Shown: positions 40,245 through 42,537 of the stretch, piece after piece | Layout of the letters: each line of letters starts with the position of its first letter | Numbering within the stretch: position 1 is the first letter of the stretch | Assembly (NCBI GenBank): GCA_904377855.1 | Contig: CAJFGS010000001.1 | Location: 1 to 42,537 of the forward strand | From: Candidatus Avimonas merdigallinarum | Lineage (GTDB): Bacteria; Bacillota; Clostridia; Oscillospirales; Acutalibacteraceae | DNA: 42,537 nt | Reading direction: 5' to 3' | Notes under the pieces: generated by a model | Told to the model about the DNA's origin: nothing | Database searches by the model: none | Seen by the model: only the letters and a program-made list of their open reading frames with translations | Program-made: the position numbers and the translations under genes

Positions 40245-41192
40245 TTAATAAATGCCGTCCCCCACGAATTCCCGCAGGAGGGCTTCCCGCGGCATGATGT
40301 ACAGCGGCAGCGGTTCAAACTGCTCGAGCTTGGCAATCAGGCGGGCGGCGTCCGGCGCATAGGGGCTGTACGGAGGCACCGCCCTGAGCGAAGGAAGCAG
40401 CAGCGGGGCAAATACGTTGACCTCATAGGCGTGGGTGGTATCCACCAGATAGTCCACGGTATCCACATAGGGGAACATATACTCGTTTTCCCCCCGCACC
40501 ACCTGCGGCCACATGTTCAGGGTGTTTTCCACCGGGCTGTTCCGGAAGCGTTCGTCCCGCAGCAGCCGCCGTGCGAGCCGGATTTCCCGGCGCGCCATCA
40601 GCTTTTCCCCGCCCTGATAAATCGGCGTGACCGTATTCACAAAAATTTTGAAGAGGTTTTCGCTGGGAAGGTGCTGCTCAAAATAGGGGTTAATCGCATG
40701 GATCCCTTCGAAAATGACGACGGAATTCGGCTGGATGCAAAGTTCCCGTGTCTCTTCGGCCGGCTTTCCGGAATGAAAATCAAAATGAGGAATCTGCGCG
40801 CAGCCCTTTTCCAGCAAATCCCGCATGCACTCTTCCAGCGCGTCCAGCCGGAGCGCGTCCAGCGCTTCGTAGTCAAACGAGCCGTCCGGCAGCCGGGGCG
40901 CCTGTTCCCGGCCGCGGTAAAAATCATCCATGGAAACAGTATGGGCGTCCACGTCCATCTCCCGCAGCCGATCCCGGAGGATCAGCGCGGTCGTGGTTTT
41001 CCCGGAAGAGCTCGGCCCGGAAAGCATGACCAAGCAATGGCTGTCGAACCCCACGGCGAGGTACCGCGCCAGCGCATCAATTTCCCTCAGATACCGCTCG
41101 CTTTCGCGGCGGGCAAACCCGGCAGGATCCTCCCGGGCGGCGCGGTTGATCGCCTCCAGCTTCAGCGTCCGTTTATGAAAATTCGGTTTCAT
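40245..41192 (-). CDS. Uridine kinase-like P-loop nucleoside kinase
   Basis: The 315-residue protein is a P-loop NTPase of the uridine kinase/phosphoribulokinase family: Walker A MLSGPSSSGKTTTALILRDR (about 55-75), the substrate-binding HTVSMDDFYRGREQAP, DFHSGKP and VVIFEGIHAINP. It is longer than simple uridine kinases (about 210) and has extra N- and C-terminal segments, the form found in many Clostridia next to unrelated genes; the substrate (uridine, cytidine or another) is not established from sequence. ATG 41192 follows GTGGAG and gives the N-terminus MKPNFHKRTLKLEAIN. The frame is open 110 codons further upstream, but that part shows no conservation I can see and overlaps the promoter. 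Confidence 0.85.
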   Translation of the reverse strand: MKPNFHKRTLKLEAINRAAREDPAGFARRESERYLREIDALARYLAVGFDSHCLVMLSGPSSSGKTTTALILRDRLREMDVDAHTVSMDDFYRGREQAPRLPDGSFDYEALDALRLDALEECMRDLLEKGCAQIPHFDFHSGKPAEETRELCIQPNSVVIFEGIHAINPYFEQHLPSENLFKIFVNTVTPIYQGGEKLMARREIRLARRLLRDERFRNSPVENTLNMWPQVVRGENEYMFPYVDTVDYLVDTTHAYEVNVFAPLLLPSLRAVPPYSPYAPDAARLIAKLEQFEPLPLYIMPREALLREFVGDGIY

Positions 41193-41451
41193 GTCTCCAC
41201 ACGCCTTTCCGCTATCCTGATTCAAGCCTTTCCCTTTTACCGTCCAAAGCCCCTGGAGCCCCGCCATCTGGAAGCCGCGCAGGGAACAATCATTTATATG
41301 GCTGCTGCGCCGGATTGTTTCCAATTTTTTCCTTCCCGGCGTATGCTGCCGGCTCCCCGCCTCCCGGAATACGGCGGGCGCGCCCCATAAAAAGGAAAAT
41401 CTTCCCCGGGGTTGTAGCCAAATCATAGCACAAAACCGAAAAAAAGAACAA
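41193..41451 (-). promoter_or_regulatory. Promoter and 220-base leader of the kinase gene
   Basis: An extended -10 element TGCTATGAT (TATGAT at 41422-41427, minus strand) has a weak TTGTTC (41446-41451) 18 bases upstream. The leader, about 220 bases, contains a possible 32-codon ORF starting at an ATG near 41388 (MGRARRIPGGGEPAAYAGKE...) with a poor ribosome-binding site. I see no terminator or known riboswitch in it. From here to the hemZ terminator (41452-41551) nothing else is recognisable. Confidence 0.5.
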
Positions 41452-41551
41452 GGCGGGAAAAGAAAACAATTCATGAACGATTCCCCTTGGCGTCTTAGTA
41501 TCCCCCGTCCGCCCCAAACCATACGCCGGCGATTTCCCGGTAAATCCCGCG

Positions 41552-41592
41552 AAAAGACGATATCGGAAGCCCTGCCAAGGCCTCCGATATCG
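41552..41592 (-). terminator. Intrinsic terminator of hemZ
   Basis: Stem CGATATCGGA (41558-41567) with TCCGATATCG (41583-41592), extended inward by a GCC/GGC part, followed on the minus strand by TCTTTTC. It lies just past the hemZ stop. Confidence 0.85.
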
Positions 41593-41594
41593 GT

Positions 41595-42537
41595 TTATGC
41601 TGAGGGGAGCTCGTCCGCGAAGCGCCCGTAGAAATCGCGGATCCCCTGCTTGCGCTGCATCAATTCCTCAAAACGGCGGTTATACTCATAGGGGAATTTG
41701 AAGTTGAATATCCGCTCGATGTGTTCCCCGACCGGCTGTTTGAGCTTGGTCACCGCCCCGGCGCCGCAGGCGAGGATGGTGTGGGTTTCATCCATGATAT
41801 ACACATTATAGAGCCCTTCGCTTCCCGGCTTGGCCCAGCCGACGTTTTCCATATTGCCCACCGCCCGGCTCTGCCGGTAGAGGTAGTACGGGTGATACCC
41901 TTCCTCCCGCAGCCGCTGGCCGCTGTAATCCACCATCCGCACCGCTTCCCGGCCGCCGTCATACTCCGCGCGGCGGTGGATGACCAGATTCGAAGCCCGC
42001 TTCATGGCCAGCGTATGTACCGTGATGCTTTCGGGCGACAGGGACAGCACCCCGTCCAGGCTCTCCTGGAAGCCAGCGTAATCGTCCCCCGGAAGCCCGG
42101 CGATCAGATCCACGTTGATGTTATCCAGCCCGCACCGGCGCGCCAGGGCAAACGCCTGCCAGAACTGCTCCGCCGTATGCCGCCGGCCGATGGCTTCCAG
42201 CACCGTATCCCGCAGCGTCTGCGGGTTGATGCTCACCCGGGTTACCCCCGCCTCCTTGAGCGCCCCAAGCTTCTCCTGCGTGATGGTGTCCGGCCGGCCC
42301 GCCTCCACGGTGTATTCCCTTAAATGGGAACAGTCGAACGAGCGGGCAACCGTGCCCAGCACCCGGCTCAGCTGCTCGGCGGACAGGGTGGTGGGCGTGC
42401 CGCCGCCCATGTACACCGTCTCCAGCCGGAGCCCAAGCTGTAAAGCGATTTCCCCTGTCAGTTCAATCTCCCGGCACAGGCAGTCGACATAGTCCGGGAT
42501 CAGCTTTGCCGCCCGTTCCACCGTGTGGGAAACAAAG
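41595..42537 (-). CDS. hemZ: HemZ-type oxygen-independent coproporphyrinogen III dehydrogenase, N-terminus cut by window edge
   Basis: The visible 313 residues are the C-terminal part of a radical-SAM protein of the HemN/HemZ group: VYMGGGTPTTLSAEQL, EYTVEAGRPDTITQEKL, VTRVSINPQTLRDTVLEAIG, NINVDLIAGLPGDDYAGFQE, and a C-terminal region with YYLYRQSRAVGNMENVGWA typical of HemZ. The frame continues to the window edge (FVSHTVERAAKL), so the CxxxCxxC cluster motif lies just outside; the real start is not in the window. It would oxidatively decarboxylate coproporphyrinogen III, or a related radical reaction, without O2. No other haem genes are nearby, and HemZ-like proteins sometimes act on other tetrapyrroles, so the exact reaction is open. 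Confidence 0.9.
   Translation of the reverse strand, partial: FVSHTVERAAKLIPDYVDCLCREIELTGEIALQLGLRLETVYMGGGTPTTLSAEQLSRVLGTVARSFDCSHLREYTVEAGRPDTITQEKLGALKEAGVTRVSINPQTLRDTVLEAIGRRHTAEQFWQAFALARRCGLDNINVDLIAGLPGDDYAGFQESLDGVLSLSPESITVHTLAMKRASNLVIHRRAEYDGGREAVRMVDYSGQRLREEGYHPYYLYRQSRAVGNMENVGWAKPGSEGLYNVYIMDETHTILACGAGAVTKLKQPVGEHIERIFNFKFPYEYNRRFEELMQRKQGIRDFYGRFADELPSA

Noticed and set aside
40245-41522. 425-residue version of the kinase
   Set aside because: The added 110 residues are unlike any domain I know and would overlap the extended -10 promoter.
1-42537. CRISPR arrays, tRNA or rRNA genes, prophage or toxin-antitoxin pairs
   Set aside because: Looked for on both strands; no regular direct repeats, cloverleaf or rRNA motifs, or phage or toxin genes were seen.

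Overview
The window looks like a chromosomal segment of a spore-forming, obligately anaerobic, GC-rich Firmicute, most likely of the Oscillospiraceae/Ruminococcaceae type of gut Clostridia. Support: a Gram-positive replicative polymerase PolC; the sporulation proteins SpoVB, YabP and YabQ; the DivIC cell-division protein; an FprA-type diiron flavoprotein and a HemZ-type radical-SAM haem enzyme, both typical of anaerobes; the MEP isoprenoid enzymes IspC and IspG; and frequent GTG/TTG starts behind strong AGGAGG-like ribosome-binding sites. This is inferred from gene content; no rRNA or tRNA gene is visible.

Layout. Positions 1-190 hold the 3' end of an IS30-type insertion sequence. A MATE transporter on the minus strand (216-1666) is broken by a one-base frameshift in an A7 run. 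A plus-strand gene encodes a secreted, membrane-anchored beta-helix surface protein (2199-3941); it converges, with strong terminators on each side, on minus-strand fprA (4149-5336). From 5692 to 9388 the plus strand carries an ABC-F ATPase behind a long leader (promoter, 18-codon upstream ORF with a strong ribosome-binding site, intrinsic terminator), a PflX-like radical-SAM protein and a GNAT acetyltransferase.

From 9500 to the right edge every gene is on the minus strand. In order of transcription (right to left): hemZ (cut by the window edge); a P-loop nucleoside-kinase-like gene; a single-gene zinc-ribbon unit; pnp-mtaD-spoVB; mazG-hup-rqcP-yabP-yabQ-divIC-S1 protein (the classic Firmicute sporulation/division neighbourhood with HU inserted); an amidohydrolase and a lone fumarase alpha subunit; hpf; a lipoprotein and a THUMP-domain RNA methyltransferase; pyrH-frr-uppS-cdsA-ispC-rseP-ispG-polC (nucleotide, ribosome recycling, envelope lipid, isoprenoid and replication housekeeping); and the histidine operon hisZ-G-D-C-B-AI-E.

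The points that most deserve attention are the ABC-F leader, which has the architecture of an antibiotic-sensing attenuator; the histidine operon, which lacks hisH and hisF and carries a HisA-HisI fusion; the orphan fumarase alpha subunit; an operator-like inverted repeat inside the fprA promoter; and a terminator stem sequence used at three distant sites. I do not see a CRISPR array, prophage, or an obvious entirely new multi-gene system. Most of the window is housekeeping sequence.
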